Shown here in pieces: positions 1 through 12,136 of a DNA stretch of 64,000 nucleotides. This DNA is from Bactericera cockerelli. Taxonomy: Eukaryota > Arthropoda > Insecta > Hemiptera > Triozidae. The stretch lies in NCBI GenBank assembly GCA_024516035.1, contig CM044956.1:23999383-24063382 (forward strand), given 5' to 3'. A program made the translations under genes and the position numbers. How positions within the stretch are numbered: position 1 is the first letter of the stretch; each line of letters begins with the position of its first letter. The notes beneath the pieces were generated by a model that saw only the letters and a list, made by a program, of their open reading frames with translations, was not told the DNA's origin and did no database searches.

Positions 1-1595
1 GGAAGTAAATGTTGGACAAGACAAGAAAAGATTATACTAGACTAAAGTAAGGAGATACCCAAAAGACAAGATAGTTGCCAAAATTTCAACGAATAAGGAA
101 CATTGATGATTAAGAATTTGTGTCACAGAGCATTTTATGCAAACAATTTAAAATGAAAAAAAAGCAAGAGGTAAGAGAGAAAAGTGCGCAAGGTGAGGAA
201 GAGAGTATAATAATTAGGAATCAGTAAGAGGAAGACAGAAGAGGGACAGGAAGAGAAGGAAGATAAAGTGGAAGAGGAAGAGGAAGAGGAAGGATAAAAA
301 GAATTTTCGTATTTATGTTTGAAAAAGTGTGTTGGAAATTTATTGAACTGATTTTTTTCTCGTTCTCTCTAATCCCTCTTGCTTTCCTTTGAATTTCTCT
401 TTTTTCTCATGGACTTTAAATGAAAAATGACATATATAGAGTGAGAGAGAGATAGACAGAACAGAGACTAATGGGATCAGGAGTGCACGAGTAAGTAGAA
501 TTGGAGAGAGAAGAGAAGTGGAGCGGGATATTGAAGCATTAAGAGATAGAGAAGACAATTTAATTTTTATAGTGTTTTTATTACTGGATTCTGTTCAACG
601 ATTTATAAACAATAAAAAGATGAAAAAAAGACAGCGAGACGAATATTGAAGGAGGATGAAGAAAGGAACAAGTGGGAGATAGAGAACACAGAAGCCTAGG
701 AATTATAGATCAAGGAGCAGAGAACCAATTAGGAGGAGAAATAGTAGAGGTAGGAAAGTTGTAAAATTTTACAACTTTAAGAGTTTTTGTGGCAAGGCAA
801 TTTTCCACATGAGTTCCTGTAGCAGAATATTGATTATTATTTATTGTTTGATTTCAGTTTCCAAGTTCGATTCAAGGATCCGACGACTGCAGTTTTTTAT
901 AGAGGTGACAGAAATGTCACTTCATTTCAGTAGACAAAAATCAAGTGCATTTCTCAAGTAAATACTATATAATTATTGTTTAATTACTACAGGTTTCAAA
1001 TAAGTGCACAGCGATTAAACTGAAAAGGTTCAACTCAGAGTGTGAGACATAAAAATCCATTGTTTCTCATAAATAATCTAATATTTATGAAAGTTTTCCA
1101 TTTCAAAACTCTAGAAGTAAATCATTTGAGTTTCCGTCAGTTGTACTTATTTTCCTGGAGGTTTAATTTATGGCTTCACTGACCTCGGACTCTGGAGACG
1201 TTTAAATGTATTTTCTTTTAATTACTGTCGACTTAGTCTGGAAAGCCCCAGTTTTACGTATATTCGATGAAAAAATGATAGAACCGTGGAATTTTATTGC
1301 CTGTGAATTTGTATTGTTCCTTTTGTTCTCTTTCTCTGGCATGATGATGAGTTTCTAATAAAAATTCACTCTTGAAACCGCTTTGTAATTAGAAATATAA
1401 ATACTATAAATCAATTAATATTAATGATAATTTTATTTGAAAATTTAACATTTTTCAATGCTTTTTCTTCTCCAATTTCAAATCATATCTAGACAAACCA
1501 GGCAACTACCGTTGAAATTATAAAAAAGAAAATACATAGATGAGAATAGAAATTCATAATTTCTCCTAAAAAGTCTTAGAACTGAATGAGCTGGT
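1..1595. other. Non-coding AT-rich spacer
   Basis: No gene seen. The first 750 bases are rich in GA (purine-biased low complexity); the rest is ordinary AT-rich sequence. The open frames here are short and biased by the low-complexity composition. Confidence 0.6.
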
Positions 1596-1599
1596 TATA

Positions 1600-2915
1600 C
1601 AGTATGTCTCAGAAGTCCTAGCGGAGGCCCTGTAACTTTTGAACGGCTCGGAATTTTGAAATTCTGTTTTCTTCTAGACATAGGAAAAGGCCCATGGCAA
1701 ATCTGATGGCGATGTTAAAATTCAGGTTCGACCCCCGGAAGTGACATTTTTTGATAAAAAATGGCCATTTCTCTCAAAATTCAAATGAGAAGGTATACTT
1801 TGGGTTTCATATTATCAATCTACCGGCCATAACAGGTAATTATACGAAGTTTCATTTTTTTGCCACAATCAGGGGCGGAGGTATGGAGGCTAAAAGTTGA
1901 AAAATCAGATACCACATTGATTGGCAATGTGGGATCTATTGCTCCAAAATGATTTTTAAAATCGTTCTTTTAAGCACCAAAACAATGAAAACGCCAATAT
2001 GTATCACCCTTCTATCAGTGTCGGACTAAAAAAATATGTTGAAGATTATGATTTCTAGTTTACTACTGCACAAATATCACAACTAAAATATTTACTATGT
2101 AGGTAATGAAGTAGGTAAGTATTACTTTTCAGTTTACAAGCTTCTGAGTTCGTTGAAAAAATATCAATATGTACTATTTAATTAATTTTATTAATAATGC
2201 ATGTTTCCGTTTGAATCCGGTTCGACTCTTAAGAATTGTCATGGTGAGAAGAAAAACTACGCTAAATGTGAATAAGAGCTTCATTATTATTATCATAAGA
2301 AACACACAAAAAAATGATGGTCAAAAAATAAATTTTAAAAACAATTTTAAAAAAATTAAAAAAAAATATTAATTTCCATCGCTGATGAAAGGTAAGTGCA
2401 ATGTAGTGTTGTCGACTTCCAACTTGGAGACCGAAGCTTCAAGTTGGAATAAATCACAATCTGATTATTTTTTTACTCCGCCACTGATTGAATGGTGATA
2501 CAGATATTGGTGTTTTCATTGTTTTGTTACTTCAAAGACACTTCTTCTATCCTTTTAAAACCCATTTTTAGTGCAATAGGTCCTAAATGGTCAATCAATG
2601 AGGTACCTGATTTTTCAACTTTCAGCCTACATAGCTCCGCCCCTGATTGTGGCAAAAAAATGAAACTTCGTATAATTACCTGTTATGGCCGGTAGATTGA
2701 TAATATGAAACCCAAAGTATACCTTCTCATTTAAATTTCGAGAGAAATGGCCATTTTTTATCAAAAAATGTCACTTCCGGGGGTCGAACCTGAATTTTAA
2801 CATCGCCATCAGATTTGCCATGGGCCTTTTCCTATGTCTAGAAGAAAACAGAATTTCAAAATTCCCAGCCGTTCAAAAGTTACAGGGCCTCCGCTAGGAC
2901 TTCTGAGACATACTG
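1600..2915. mobile_element. Long-inverted-repeat non-autonomous DNA transposon (TA target)
   Basis: The two ends are inverted copies of each other for about 420 bp (roughly 1600-2022 against 2490-2915). Both begin with CAGTATGTCTCAGAAGTCC and are flanked by TA on both sides (1598-1599 and 2916-2917). The TA duplication and CAGT-type terminus fit the Tc1/mariner superfamily. The arms are diverged by scattered mismatches and small gaps, so the copy is not young. The roughly 470-bp centre has no transposase-like frame, so the element would depend on a transposase supplied elsewhere. It could also be called a foldback element or a large MITE. The exact terminus is ambiguous by 2 bp because extra TA precedes CAGT. 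Confidence 0.85.
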
Positions 2916-2933
2916 TATATGGCGACTTGTATA

Positions 2934-4534
2934 ACTAAGCAAAACAAAATAAGGGCCACAAGTATTTTTAGAGATTCGTACCTACTACTTCAAATGTATA
3001 GCTTTAAATATGAAATAAAAGGTTGAAATTACTCCAATACATTCTTATCTAACTATTTTGATAAAAACAAACGAGTTTTTATTAAAAAAATTCAAGATTT
3101 TTATTTATTTTTTGAAAATGGTCGTTTTAGAACAAACTTGAGAATAAAAGTTAAGACGCTTGTTCAACCATCACAACAGCATACCAAGAAGGAATGGAAA
3201 TTTATCGGCTCCTTAGTACCGAGTGTGACCTCCTCGATCTGTTACACATGTCTGGACTCTTCTTGGCATGCTTTGGATGAGTACATGAATGCGCTCTTCC
3301 GGAATCCTGTTCCATGCAGCTGTTAACGCCTCCATGAGTTGATCTTGAGTCTGTATCTGGTCTTTTAGGGTTTTAATCTCCCTCTTAGGGTAATCCCATG
3401 CATGTTCAATAGGATTGAAGTCTGGGCTTATCGCTGGCCAGCCGACAACTCTGATCCCCGCTGCTTGAAATACCTCAACAGTGGCTCTTCCCGTATGGGG
3501 GCGGGCATTATCATGCATGAAGATAAGGTTGGGCCTGGTTCTTTCGCTAAATGGAAGCACATGGGGAACGATGACATTATCCACACAAAGTTGAGAGGTT
3601 ACCGTTTCGTCAACAAGGAAAACCAGATCGGTTTTCCCTCTGCTACTGATGCCACCCCACACCAACACTTGGTCCCCCATGAGGATCTGCTTCATGATTA
3701 CAAGAGCTCTGAAACCTCTCTCCTGAGCATCGGAACACTCGAATACGTCTATCGTCGCTTTCAAATTTCACTTTACATTCATCCGAGAAGAGCACACACT
3801 TCCATTCCTCATCAGTCCAGTGCAGGTGTTCTCTAGCCCACCTTAATCTTGCAGCGCGGTGTCCAGAACTAAGTTTAGGTTCACGAACTTTTCTTCTAGA
3901 GCGATTTTGTACCTCTCTCAATCTTTTGTGAATAGTTTGAGAACTTACAACTGTGTTCGAGTACTCATGGAGGTCCATTTGTACGCGGGGGCCGGATGTG
4001 AACCGTTCCTGCAGGGCTGTCCTGGCTATAAATCGGTCTTCTCTCACAGTGGTTGAGCGCTATCTCCCACTTCCTGGTCTTCTTGATAAATTTCCAGTCT
4101 TTTGGTGACGACTCCATAGATTTTGAATGGCTCGCCGTGACACTTGAAGCCTGTTGGCCACACTCCGCTGAGAAAGGCCCTCTTTAAGTAGAGTTACGGC
4201 TCTGATACGCAATTCTTGATCTAAATGGTGTCGAACCCTCGGCATGTCGATAAGAAACACTAAAAGTGACTTTAAATCAAGAGGAAATGTTATTAAGAAA
4301 AAATATTAAGGTAATCAATCAAACCGTTCGAGATAGGAAAATTAACTGTTTTGATTATTATCTCAAATAATGATATTTACCTCATGCCATCTATTCAAGT
4401 TAAGGTCACAATTCATACCTGAACGTCTAATTAACAAGATAAGTAAGATAGCAAGAATAAACTTTTAATCCAAGGTGTATTATACACGATGATCTTAGAA
4501 AATACAGGTGGCCCCTATTTTGTTTTGCTTAGTG
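2934..4534 (-). mobile_element. Tc1-like DNA transposon, inactive
   Basis: A 1.6-kb element with terminal inverted repeats of about 40 bp. The left end reads ACTAAGCAAAACAAAATA and its inverted copy lies at about 4490-4534. TA dinucleotides flank it at 2932-2933 and 4535-4536. Size, TA target and encoded DD34E transposase match the Tc1 family. The left terminal base differs from the right end (A against C). It sits only 14 bp beyond the TA flank of the preceding element. Confidence 0.9.
3213..4260 (-). pseudogene. Tc1-type transposase, broken by a stop and a frameshift
   Basis: The coding strand runs from about 4245 down to 3213. The N-terminal piece (4260-4063) is a helix-turn-helix with the Tc1 signature around RRAIQNLWSRHQKTG and RRPGSGR. 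An in-frame TAG at 4060-4062 interrupts the linker. The same frame then continues to about 3700 with the first catalytic Asp in FSDECK. A frameshift near 3700-3760 moves the rest to another frame, which carries VWGGIS, the second Asp in MHDNARPH and the Glu in FNPIEHAWD. Asp and Glu are 34 residues apart, as expected for the DD34E Tc1 clade. All three catalytic residues survive, but the two lesions mean no full protein is made. Cut-and-paste transposition at TA is the family role. Confidence 0.9.
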
Positions 4535-4536
4535 TA

Positions 4537-5088
4537 GTTATTTAAAATATAAAATAGTTATTCCTCTGTCATGGCTTATTTTTGTCTCATTGAGGATTGA
4601 ATTCTGAGCCTGTTATTTACGTTTAAATAAGGTATTGCGAGGTCCGTGCCTGCCTCTGCATCTACTGTCTTGAAGCTTTGTTCTAGACATTGACTTTAAT
4701 TAAAAACTTCCGGCAAGAGATAATGGGGAGGGGAAGGGGAAAGGTAAAGTTTAGTCTGGGAGGTAAAAAATAAAAATAGTTTTTCGGAGAAATCTCTGAT
4801 TACTGAATACAAACTCGGGCTGAACCTTCTCCGCCTCTCCTCTCCTTTCTAACTCATCGTAGCTGCATCCTTCTCTCACACCCTCCTCTCCAGCAAGCTT
4901 GTGTCTCCATCTTATCCTATCCGGACAGGATGCAAGTGAGTATACTAAGAGATTCTGCACGAGGATATAAGTAAAGGACACACATGAGGAATAGGAGGAG
5001 GAAGTACAGGGACAGAAGAGATAGCAGGATGCAACGGAACACTCAGGATAGTATGTAAGAAGAAGAATAATATCTGTTAAGAGTTGGA

Positions 5089-5134
<46 letters not shown>

Positions 5135-7718
5135 ACAATCTGTACTTATGTATACATAATCATGCTTAATTGTACGCACATAAGATAATGCAGAATGAAT
5201 CAATTTAGGAGTTTATGTCTTACGAAGACAAAAATTGAAGAATTAACTTCAACAGTACTTAGTTATTTAAGAGTGATAAGGTGCTCGAATGGCTTTTTTT
5301 TGGTTCACATAGATTTATTTAAATTTATTTTTTATCGTTTGTGATTGAAATACAAAAGATTATGTATTCAAAAGACATTCTTGTACTGAAGAAGGGTCGG
5401 GTGGTATAACATGCTAACTCCTCAGGATTTTTCTCCGAAAAGGAAAATGATTTTTTCTCTGGGTGAAATGGTATTTGTATCCTCTGCATTATGAACATTA
5501 CGGTTGGAATTATAATTGTGTATCTCAGGTCCAGGGTACAGCAGAATGCTGCCAACCCAAATAAATTCTCCCTCCTCAACTGACAGTGCCGAGCTGGGGT
5601 TTTCCCACAAGCCATTAGCACCTTTTTAAAATTTCATGTTCATTTTGTGTTCTCCTTTTTTACTGCTAATGGAAAAGCGAAAGAAAAATCTCTGCTAAAT
5701 ATGCTGAGGTGAATTGTTTATTCCAGGGGTTGCTAAGAGAGAATGCCTGTCAAGGAGGTTGGACAAGAAGAAGGTTTGTTCAAGTTTCTTGGTTTAGAAT
5801 TGTTTTAGCTACGTTGATTACTGGTGGGGATAATAAGTGAAGCCTCATAGATGAGAAGAAACATAGAGAATATTTCTAGGACAGGTCTATTTTCAGCTTC
5901 CTAAGATTATGTTTGGGTGAAATATTCTATTCTTAGTATTCTACAACAAAGCTTACATGTCATATCCTTCAAACTATGAGGCCTTAGAATACTCACTACT
6001 TCTAATGAGCATTGCAAAGTGCTCACTTTCAAATAATCAAAGAGCCATAAAAGTAAAAGGTTAGGATAAGAACCCCTTAAGCTAATATTTATATGCACTC
6101 TGCACTAGATAATAAAATAAAGTTTTGGATTATAAAATAAAATGAAGTTTTAGCTTAAACTGTGGATTGTAATATCTGAGTTGATAAAGTGGGGACCAAT
6201 GACTTCTGCGAAATAAAATAATATTGCCACACTAATGAAGCTTCATGGTCGTCTGACTTTTCCGTGAAAGTAGAAAAGTCTAGTTTTACGGAAGGTTTCC
6301 TAGCATTTTTCATTACTAACGTATATTTCAAAGGTAAAATATTTCTTCCAGCTCACTACCGAGAGGAAGATCAGGTTCAAATGAGAAATTTCAACATCTA
6401 TAGTACAAGAAAATTATCTCTGAATTTATAATGAACGGTTATTTATTCTGAAACGTTATAATTATTACATATTGGGGAAAAATCAATCCCATCTATATCC
6501 TGGATGACTTGAAGTTTTTCTTTCTCATCATCTCTATTCTTCGGTAAAATATTTTTAAATTATTGTACCTTTGATTTTTTCCCTTTAAGCTTAGTATACC
6601 GGGTTTCTTCTTTCTAGTAGTAGGATCTTTGGTCCATAATTGGCCTATCCTGCCAGTGGGTTATGGAAATAAAGTAATAATTGTTCCTCGTGCACTATTA
6701 ATGGGGAATCGTCCGATAGTATGATACTCAGGACAATCGGTTCTGGGCTTAAGTATTTTTTTTTTTTGGTAAAATATTACCAGTGATATATTTGAAGGAT
6801 TCTAACTTTCTTGCATGGTGTCTTTTGCACACGAAGTGTATTTTTGGGGGATTTGAATAACAAGACACCTACATAATATGATGTAGATTTTTCATACTTG
6901 TGAATGTTTGTTGTTGTCAGGTCCCCTTAGTTCTGAGTGTTCCGACAGGACCTCATCTTTTAAGATGGATGACGTGTGATGATGAGCATATACAAAGCAT
7001 TTAATGTCTCCCCAAGGATATTTCATGAAAACTGCCCGCCCTCAGACATTTCCTAACAAAGTGGGAAATGACTCGTAAGGCTGAGAGGATGTAGCCGAGC
7101 GAGGAATCGCTCTCAGATGAATAATATATGAGTTTTCTCTAGCCTGCTGCGTTGGAATATGCGTAGAGAAAAAGAAATGAATAGATGGATTATATGAAAT
7201 ATTGAAATATATTAGAACGAGAGAGCGAGAGACGCGACCGTCCGGCGCGGTAACTCTTTTAAACATATCAAGAGTATTAAGAATGATAATTTATAATAGT
7301 TTTCTATTATTATTTTGCTTTTCGGTGGTTCAAACACCGACGCACGCATGATAAAATCATTCAGTTCTGGATCAATCAAAATACGCGCATCCATGTAAAT
7401 TGTCTCTAATAACAAGGAGTTGTGCTATTTATATTTTTGCAATCAAGATTAATTCAATAACAATGAAAACATTTTGCAAGTTTTATTAAGGGTAAAACTA
7501 CCCTACTCTACCATCATATTAATTGAAATGCCCTTTCGTTCTTCTTATCCTCTCAGGGGTGTTTATCAGTTTGTTTTTCTTCAATTATTTCAAAACTGAA
7601 TTTTAAGGGTAATACTAGAATAGACTAAACTGAGTATTTTTTTAATTAAAATAAGGAAAAATTAAGATACCTCTATTAAAAAACGTTTTTTTATACGTTT
7701 TTTTGTTTATATTAGGTA
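4537..7718. other. Non-coding spacer
   Basis: No gene seen. A GA microsatellite lies at 5094-5131. The remainder is AT-rich single-copy-looking sequence; the open frames here are short and unlike any family I recognise. Confidence 0.55.
5094..5131. repeat. (AG)n microsatellite
   Basis: Uninterrupted AG dinucleotide run of about 19 units. Confidence 0.97.
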
Positions 7719-8247
7719 CTAGCGGGTTACACGCGCCGCTTCGCCAGCCCATCAGACACATACAACACACACACATACACCACACACACTCAAACACACC
7801 ACACACACACACGCAAACCACACACACACCACACACACTCACATCGCACACACACCACACATACACCACCACACCACACACCACACCACACCACACCACA
7901 ATAAAAAAAAAACTGTCCGGGGGAGCGGCTGGCGCCCCAGTTGGAATACAATAAAAAAATTCTTATTCCAGAAATTTACCGGTAGAGAGAAACAGTGATG
8001 AAAAAGTGAAAAAGCGCTTTTTTATGTAAATGCGGCCCTTTTCCCCCGCGGCTGGCGCCTCATTGAGAATATTTCAAAATCCTTTCTCAGTGCGCATCTA
8101 GGACCTAAAAGTGACCTAAATGCCAAATTTCAGCCTCTTAGGATATACCACTGCTGAGAAATCGAGATGAATGAGTGAGTGTCACATGAGTGAGTGAATG
8201 AATGAATGAGTGAGTGTTAACTTTTACATTTATATAAATATATTAGA
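7719..8247 (-). mobile_element. Non-autonomous Helitron, reverse orientation
   Basis: Read on the minus strand it starts TCTAATATATTTATATAAATG directly after a host A (complement of T8248). It ends in CTAG directly before a host T (complement of A7718), the classic A/T insertion of Helitrons with TC and CTAG ends. Just inside the 3' end is a GC-rich stretch able to form a short stem. No Rep/helicase frame is present. An expanded CA-rich tract (7755-7903) and GAGT/GAAT tetranucleotide repeats (about 8170-8218) lie inside, which is common in short Helitrons. Confidence 0.75.
7755..7903. repeat. CA-rich microsatellite, imperfect
   Basis: CACA runs interrupted by CC, TC and CG steps, inside the Helitron. 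It opens spurious frames on both strands. Confidence 0.95.
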
Positions 8248-8555
8248 TAAATTATTGTAAGTTTAACAAAAGCATAGATTAGGTTTTTATTTTCAGCTCC
8301 ACCCCAAACTAAATATTAAGACAAAGTAACCCAAGTCCTATGAAAACCAACCTTATAATATCACCTTAATTATACAGCCCGACAAGGAAGGGTAAGTCCT
8401 ATTATTTCATGGGATCATAGTATATGAAAGGCATAGATATAATCAAGTATCTATAGAACAGAGGACGAAAATAGAAGTTCAGACCAAACGTTACCGAAAG
8501 GTCACCACGGCCCTGCCATCATAAAATATATCAAAGGAGAAAAAAAAAAAAAATT

Positions 8556-9037
8556 CCTACCCCGCTGGGAATCGAACCCAGATCACCATGCGTATAATGC
8601 CTAGCGCGCTAACTCACTCTGCCACGGTGACTACTGATATTACCTTGCAGTTGAAAGCAATGTTAAATTTTTGTTTAAAAAAACGCTTGCATACGAGTCT
8701 GCAACCATTTCGACATTTTCATCTTTACTATTCAAGGTCCAAAACCCAACTGACCAAATTTCGTATTGTGCGCATGACACACACTTTCCCTCTTCTCTTA
8801 GGGTTGCAATATCGAAACGAAAATATCGATATTAGGTATATCGATAATATCGAAACCATAATATCGATATCCGATATTAGAAGACTTCTCTTCCTTTACA
8901 ATTCGATATTTTGTTACATAATATCGTTACATAATATCGTTACATAATATCGTTACATAATATCGTTACACAATTTCGTCACATAATTTTGGTTATGTGC
9001 CAGAGCAAAGACATGAAAATGTCAAAAAGTCCATAAC
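8556..9037. repeat. Composite repeat, copy 1: tRNA-like module, SINE-type tail, satellite-like body
   Basis: A tRNA-like module (minus strand, about 8559-8632) has box A near GTGGCAGAGTGAGTTAGCG and box B GGGTTCGATTCCC. It is followed on the plus strand by the tail GCAGTTGAAAGCAATGTTAA, then a body ending in several 13-bp CGTTACATAATAT-type units and GGTTATGTGCCAGAGCAAAG. A second copy lies at about 61103-61800 in the opposite orientation with the same order. This copy carries an extra stretch rich in ATATCGAT at about 8810-8880. I cannot name the family. Confidence 0.7.
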
Positions 9038-11402
9038 TCCATAACAGCGTTATCTTGAAGCGAGCAAATACTCAGAGAAACCCTCAGCCCTAATGTAAAA
9101 AATAACAGAGTTATTGTTTGTAGATAAAGATCTTACGAAAATGTTGGGAAATACTCGTATACAACATGGGTGAGCGCCGAGCTTGAGAACTATACAACTC
9201 GCGTATCTAAAAGAAAATTAATTGGAGGCGCAACATGAGAGGAAAAAAGCTCTTTTATTTTCTCTCCTCTCCCTCTCTCTCACTCTCTTCGTAGAATTTC
9301 ACTGTCTACTTTGATGCATAATTTTCTGCCTGAAAACGGTGGGAAGTTTTCGAGAAGATTTATGTAGGTCCTCTTTTGCATAACTCTTGAACACTCGTGA
9401 GTTAGTTAGGACTTGCCTTTTGTGGTTCAAGAAGTCCAAGGACGAACGTAATAGGGCAGAAGAAACGTTGCTCATGTGAAAATAAAATTATGTTCATTTT
9501 CAAGGTGAGGCTAGAAAGAATTTCTACTTCTGAGGGCACAGAAAGAAACTTGTCAATACCTACATTCCTACATACATAATACGTTCATTTCTAGAATTTA
9601 GCTTCTAGATATCAACAGGGAATTACTCATTATACAAATATACAATGTATACAAATATACAATGTATACAAATATATACAAACTGTTCTTCCCCTGCTCG
9701 TCTTCGAGGTTAGGTTGCAACTATCTTTATCTTTCCGCCACTAAAGAGGCAAAATTTTAATCCCACATTTTCTCGTTATTTTGGAAACCTAATAGATACA
9801 TCATAGCTACGAGGACTGGGGCCGTTGTGTTCATGGTGGCCGCTCCAACTCGGAGATACTTATCTTGGGAAAATTATTGTCCTCGTACTTCCCAAAGGGA
9901 TGGGGGCTGAGGACAGAGGAGTAGAAGAGGGGGGGTTTATCTAATGTGATTTGACAATCAATCATCGGATTTCAGAGGGGAGGGGGGGATTGTATTTATC
10001 AGATTCATCCCGGCAAGTTATTATTGTCGGACCCTTTAATAAAGCGAGGGGGGTGAGAATGTGCATGGTATTTATAGGGTAGAAAAAGAACGAGAAGATA
10101 AACAATGGACAATTCCTTAGAAATTTATAAATATTGTTACGTATTTTCATATATTTTTTAAATACCTATAATTTAATGTAATAGAACCCGTATGATATTT
10201 TCTACTATACGTTAGAGATGGTAAAAATGCACTGTATCGTCCGCTCTAACTATTTATCTACAGAAACTTTAATGAATTGATAGGTACGTCTTCAGTTGAA
10301 AATAAAGATCCTGATAATTCATTAATTTCTTTTAAAACTAGGTATTATCAAACATCGGTGAAAAGCTACCCTTATTTTTTAACAAAAGACAAAAGCATTA
10401 TTTAAAAAGCATACTTTCTAACAGCTGGTTTCAGATTAGAGATCCAGAATGGTAGTAAATTTAAGTATCAGACGAGGCATTTTAAGTTGCTATTCATTAC
10501 CGAAAGGGCTAATAAAGTTGCAGGCTAAATTGAAAATACTGTAGCTTCCACCAGAGTAAATCTATAGCTCAACCTTTGTCTTCGTCTGTATAATTAAAAA
10601 GTTTATACACCTTTGTTCTTGTGAGTGCTTCGAGTCGATTAGAACGACAACTTGTTGTTGTCAGTGGAGCAGGATAGATGCAGAAGTAAGAAGAGAAAGA
10701 GAGAGAGAGAGAGGAAAAAAATATATAAGGGTAAGGGGTAACAGCAGTAAGAGAAATAGAGAGAAAAGAGTTGAAAGATAGTGGGAGAAGAAGAAGTGAA
10801 AAATACTTAGAGGACAAGAGGAAATAAATGGACGTGGAATTATTGTAATAGAAAAAAATGTTTGAGACAAAAAAAAACGAGCGAGAGAGAGAGTAATGAA
10901 GGATTAGTTATCCTTATTTTTAAAAGATAAAGTGAGAGGAGTAAGACAGAGGCCAGGATATGGGAAGGAGAAGACCTGGAAGTGAAATAAAGGAAGGCAG
11001 GTAAGTGTGGATAAGGATACGAGAGAGAGAAGATAAGAAATAAATTAGAGGATAAAATAAAGTAGATAAGAAGAAGACACTGTGAACAACATTTCAACTT
11101 CTCTCACAACTCTCTCACTAATTAAGAACTCAAAGGGAGCCCAGGTGAAGTATGATGGAGCTCCTGTGGGTGACAAAATCCTCAACAACAATAATGAACG
11201 AGGAGAATATTCCAATTCAATAAAATAAAAGAGTAGGTACGAGTATAATGCACAAGAAATTTTATTTAAAAAGAGAAAATAAGGTGAGTTCAATATTTAT
11301 TTTAGTTCAATTAATGAACAGTTTTACGGAAATATTATAACCAATAAATGAATCATCTAATAACTGATTACTATAAAACATACTATGTTTAACAGTAGAA
11401 TG
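9038..11402. other. Non-coding spacer with simple repeats
   Basis: No gene seen. A 17-bp unit (TATACAAATATACAATG) is repeated 2.7 times at 9631-9676. The stretch 10670-11060 is GA-rich and gives long but meaningless pyrimidine-coded frames on the minus strand. Confidence 0.55.
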
Positions 11403-11406
11403 ATAT

Positions 11407-11975
11407 TGTTATGATTTGGTTCAAGCAAGTTGAATACCCCTTTGGTTCAAGCAAGTTGAAAACCCCCTGTGAAATGTGTGAGCAATCAGCTGTTGAGAGG
11501 GGAAATTAGTTCGGTGTTTTTAATCATAGAGTGAGCTACAGGTATCGAATCTCGATTTCTCTCGAATTTTCTGAGCGGAATGTGCTGGAGTGTTCTCGCT
11601 CTTTTATGTGAGATATATAATGGTAGCACGGTGGTTGTGGGAGGGAGTTGAAATACTGAGACTGTGCGAGTGATTTGAATTCGAGATTGTGCGATATTGC
11701 GATATTAGTGATTTGTAGTACGATAGTAGTTTCCGCGGATAGTACAGTAGTTTTTCCAGAGTGTATTCGTAAGTGATAAGAGACAGTTAAGCGTGCGTTA
11801 AGAGTCAGTTTAAGCATTAGACTTTGTGTTACGTGATAGTAGAACTGTTATAAGACATATTGTACTTTTCGAGATTTATAATTTTTCATAATAAACTTAC
11901 TTTTTATTTTAATTATTTAATAGTAAATTCAAGTGCGTTTTAAACTTTAATCCCCCGAACCCGTAGCGCGTAACA
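11407..11975 (+). repeat. Left LTR
   Basis: Begins TGTTATG and ends GCGTAACA (5-bp terminal inverted repeat TGTTA/TAACA). A short direct repeat containing GGTTCAAGCAAGTTGAA occurs twice at its start. A TATATAATGG promoter-like motif lies near 11615 and an AATAAA signal near 11890. Length is 569 bp. Confidence 0.93.
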
Positions 11976-11976
11976 G

Positions 11977-11993
11977 TGGTGTCAGAAGTGACG
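11977..11993 (+). other. Probable primer-binding site of the LTR element
   Basis: TGGTGTCAGAAGTGACG lies immediately inside the left LTR, where the tRNA primer pairs in LTR elements. The TGG start matches the CCA end of a tRNA. I cannot say which tRNA. Confidence 0.6.
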
Positions 11994-12136
11994 ATTAAAG
12001 TTTTATTTTATCATTGTTATTATAATTATTATTATTTATTTAAGTTCTACTTTCCGGTTTTCCGCGCGCTCGTGTCGGTTATTTTATTTAATTTATTTTT
12101 ACATCGTTATTTTGCGTGTGAAGTGTTTCTTTCGCA

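Noticed and set aside
7642..7954. Val/Cys-rich and His-rich frames
   Set aside because: Products of the CA-rich tract inside the Helitron.
10569..11293. Overlapping minus-strand frames rich in Ser/Leu/Phe
   Set aside because: They translate GA-rich low-complexity DNA; no conserved motif is visible.
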